From: Symsagittifera roscoffensis
Taxonomy: Eukaryota; Xenacoelomorpha; Acoela; Convolutidae
DNA: 64,000 nucleotides
NCBI RefSeq assembly: GCF_963678635.1
Contig: NC_087066.1
Coordinates: 34,725,301-34,789,300 of the forward strand
Reading direction: 5' to 3'
Shown: positions 62,901 through 64,000 of the stretch, in pieces
Numbering within the stretch: position 1 is the stretch's first letter
Layout of the letters: each line of letters starts with the position of its first letter
Translations under genes and position numbers: made by a program
Notes under the pieces: generated by a model
What the model saw: only the letters and a program-made list of their open reading frames with translations
Database searches by the model: none
Told to the model about the DNA's origin: nothing

Positions 62901-63617
62901 GACATCAACCCACACATAGATCGAAAATATTCACGATCGGGTGCGCCTGGCTCAGTTCTGGCAGGAGCTCCAGACTTGTCCAATCCAGTGCTACAAAAGA
63001 TAGGCCAAAAGTATGAAATCAACATATCTGTGGACAAGGCCCCGAGTGGTCCAGGAGCAGCCGGGTGGGGCAGCCCGTTCAACGCGGGAGCAGAAGCAAG
63101 AAATGCCCTGGGACTGGGGGAAGATGTACCCACTATCGTTTTTACTGCCAAAGGTGCCGTCAGCAATGCTGAGAAAGTTAAGACGGGAACCCAAGAGCTT
63201 ATGGACTATTTGACACAAAACTACACGGTTGGTCTGAATGATATGGGGTGTGAATATCATGATGTTCATGACAGACATTTTGGCTAAACGTTAGTTTTTG
63301 AAGTAACAAATGCTCCTCAACTTAGTTAAATTGGTTGTGGTAAATGTGTACGTATAATAATTCCAGGTCAACATGGTTTCCGATTTGATTTCCAGGTGCC
63401 CCTGTCAGTGCAGACGACGATAGATGTGAGTCCGCAGCACCAGGCGTTTGTGTTTGGAAGAGATAGGTTCAACGTTCAGAGGATTATCAACAAAACCAAC
63501 TGTCTGGTCAGTCTTCCAGATCCCCAGCACTGTGCCAGTCTGCCGCCTGCCAAGAGAGGCACTGTTTACATTCAGGGAAACATCGAAAGTGTGGTAGCAG
63601 CCCGACAACTTCTCATT
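53661..63617 (+). CDS. BICC1: Bicaudal-C (BICC1) RNA-binding protein, 5' part; continues beyond the window
   Basis: Exons that can be supported: 53661-53991 (start, acidic N-terminus ending LRVKLDRRKIESFF, like the N-terminal DRKKLE motif of BICC1), about 60757-60837 (end of KH1), 62190-62462 (KH2), 62805-63227 (KHL1) and 63396-63617 (KH3). KH2 has an intact IIGKGGNSIKEVM loop and the family motif CHIHFPDSNR. The last three exons join in phase 0 with good GT-AG sites. KHL2, the linker and the SAM domain must lie to the right. An exon coding the first half of KH1 was not found with certainty; a candidate is 59290-59363. Bicaudal-C binds mRNAs through its KH domains and recruits the CCR4-NOT deadenylase to silence them; the SAM domain polymerises it. 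The first intron(s) span more than 6 kb and are full of repeats. Confidence 0.92.
54490..54550 (+). repeat. tRNA-like SINE head in BICC1 intron
   Basis: TGGCTGAGTTGTTAGTGCG (A-box-like), a CTCATAA anticodon-loop-like heptamer and GGTCCCAGTTATAATCC (weak B box) are spaced like a tRNA. The stems do not pair well, so it is a relic. Confidence 0.4.
55140..55190 (-). repeat. Poly-G tract and transposon-end-like sequence
   Basis: A run of about 14 G is followed by GTATCCGCCCCATCCTAAAT. On the minus strand this is ATTTAGGATGGGGCGGATAC, resembling the termini of dispersed invertebrate transposons. The upstream minus-strand frame (55246-54938) is probably part of such an element rather than a gene. 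Confidence 0.45.
55497..55557 (+). repeat. tRNA-like SINE head in BICC1 intron
   Basis: TTGGCCTGAAGATAACGCGG (A-box-like) and GGAGTTTGAGTCCCG (B-box-like, 55541-55555) are spaced as in a tRNA gene with a GCGG..CTTTTGCA anticodon-arm-like segment between. No 3' acceptor stem is present. Confidence 0.45.
55900..59850. repeat. Dispersed repeat, two related segments in BICC1 intron
   Basis: 55935-56150 and 59578-59810 share ordered blocks: GTTCATTCT.. followed by AAAAGGAAGG, AAAGGTCA(T/C)GAAAAACGT, TCTCAAATTGGGTTAA and TTCAAAGAGCTT. They are in the same orientation and strongly diverged. The DNA between is AT-rich intron with no gene that I can support. Confidence 0.55.
59290..59363 (+). CDS. 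BICC1: Candidate BICC1 exon (first half of KH1), uncertain
   Basis: Between the acceptor AATTTCAG (59289) and the donor AAAG/GTAAAA (59364) an open phase-1 segment codes CAKAASEFWRIVSNLFRTTI. Phase 1 matches the G/GTTTGT donor of exon 1. The FW.I...F pattern is only loosely like the EDFFQKIMEET helix of KH1, so this may be chance. Confidence 0.2.
60757..60837 (+). CDS. BICC1: BICC1 exon with the end of KH1
   Basis: The acceptor TTTGCTTAAG ends at 60756. The first codons read PFLKISGK in one frame, and after the AAA at 60080-type position (60780-60782) the remainder TAAVQRAEKSISSIISPK is in the next frame, ending phase 0 at AAG/GTAAGC. Together these match the (D)PHIKVSGK...V..AKE.I.SVL end of KH1 in BICC1. 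So the exon is real, with either a one-base assembly indel in the A run or use of a second acceptor at 60770. Confidence 0.65.
62190..62462 (+). CDS. BICC1: BICC1 exon with KH2
   Basis: The acceptor TATTTTAG ends at 62189 and the donor CGG/GTGAGA is at 62463, both phase 0. The exon codes a Gly-rich insert (12 Gly in about 20 residues) and then KH2: VTLKVDIGHTEHSHIIGKGG, the helix NSIKEVMQRTSC, HIHFPDSNRTN and VSIAGYPMHNVEVARKTLR. The GKGG loop that contacts RNA is intact. Confidence 0.95.
62805..63227 (+). CDS. BICC1: BICC1 exon with KH-like domain 1
   Basis: The acceptor TTTTTTCCAG ends at 62804 and the donor ACG/GTTGGT is at 63228, phase 0. It codes VQQLELSFELPV, then LSNPVLQKIGQKYEINISV and TIVFTAKGAVSNAEKVKTGT. 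This follows the KHL1 pattern (no GXXG loop). A Gly/Ala/Pro-rich insert of about 30 residues (SGPGAAGWGSPFNAG and on) and a longer segment before LSNP are extra compared with vertebrate BICC1. Confidence 0.9.
63396..63617 (+). CDS. BICC1: BICC1 exon with KH3
   Basis: The acceptor TTGATTTCCAG ends at 63395 and the donor ATT/GTTAGT is at 63618. It codes VPLSVQTTIDVSPQHQAFVF, then GRDRFNVQRIINKTNCLVSL, PDPQHC and VYIQGNIESVVAARQLLI. The GXXG loop, GRNG in human, is GRDR here, so the second glycine is lost. KHL2 should follow beyond the window. Confidence 0.92.
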
Positions 63618-64000
63618 GTTAGTGCAATGTTCTCTACAAGTTCAACTCTTAGGCCTAGCAGATCGCATTTAGAAGCTTTATGAATTTTAAAGCATTCCTA
63701 TGTTCATGGATTAAGTTTCAACCAACGAATGGAGGTTAGCTCCTATAATTACAACTGCGATAGTAAGTTTTTTGGAATCTGGAAGAAAGACTTCCAGAAA
63801 AAACTTTTTTCTGTAAATGTTAAAGAAATGGAGTGTTGGTTTATAAAGGTCAATGAACGTAGAAGTGAAGACACTTATATAGGCCCTGATGATTAAGATT
63901 CAACTAACGCAGTTAGGGTTCTGATGATTTTTTCAGGAAAAAATCTTAAAATTTGTCCACGCTCAAACCTGAGTTCTCAATGTTTGACTTGACTTCTTTT
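63618..64000. other. BICC1 intron, to the window edge
   Basis: AT-rich, with no exon seen. The segment around 63775-63890 (GGAAGAAAGACTTCCAG, TTATATAGGCCCTGATGATT) resembles text near 55850 and 59500 and belongs to the same dispersed repeats. Confidence 0.5.

Overview
The window is a piece of a metazoan (invertebrate-type) nuclear genome. Three host genes can be recognised on the + strand: BLCAP (two coding exons, 23740-24460), MIOS of the GATOR2 complex (one 909-residue exon, 40889-43618) and the 5' part of Bicaudal-C/BICC1 (first exon at 53661, KH exons at 60757-63617, running off the right edge). GT-AG introns, tRNA-like SINE heads, LINE remnants and LTR elements support an animal nuclear genome. 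The species cannot be fixed from the sequence. The rest is mostly AT-rich intronic or intergenic DNA full of retroelement debris.

Layout. (1) 1 to about 15.6 kb, - strand: a very large Ty3/gypsy-like element with Gag, CCHC nucleocapsid, protease, RT-RNase H and integrase. The integrase frame ends in a degenerate macro domain resembling TARG1/OARD1. Beyond pol the same strand carries a further 4.6 kb or more of open frame, which leaves the window at base 1. It encodes an unrecognised protein (N-terminal region, coiled coil, 516-residue region, acidic linker, basic C-terminal region) behind a candidate 210-bp intron. A 14-bp minisatellite and a 69-bp direct repeat lie in the leader upstream of gag. 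(2) 17-23 kb: diverged duplications, a Jockey/CR1-like LINE tail and a broken LINE with a C-terminal zinc knuckle plus restriction-like endonuclease region. (3) 23.7-24.5 kb: BLCAP. (4) 26.8-33 kb: a second fragment of that LINE, SINE-like pieces and a 1.08-kb duplication separated by a (CT)n tract. (5) 32913-40491, - strand: an LTR element with exact ends, a 4-bp target duplication and a clear PBS. It has no pol, only a gag start and two tandem copies of a broken glycoprotein gene. (6) MIOS. (7) 44.4-46.5 kb: an old wreck of another env-bearing LTR family. (8) 46502-52028, + strand: a younger member of that family with 5-bp target duplications, also lacking gag-pol but carrying a broken Env and an antisense relic. 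(9) 53.7-64 kb: BICC1, with introns full of repeats.

The most unusual content is the 1-15.6 kb element: a pol fused to a TARG1-type macro fold with altered catalytic positions, plus a long extra reading frame. Next is the presence of two unrelated LTR elements that each lost pol but kept env. Several frame breaks in the large element and one in BICC1 fall at homopolymers, so assembly indels have to be separated from real decay.
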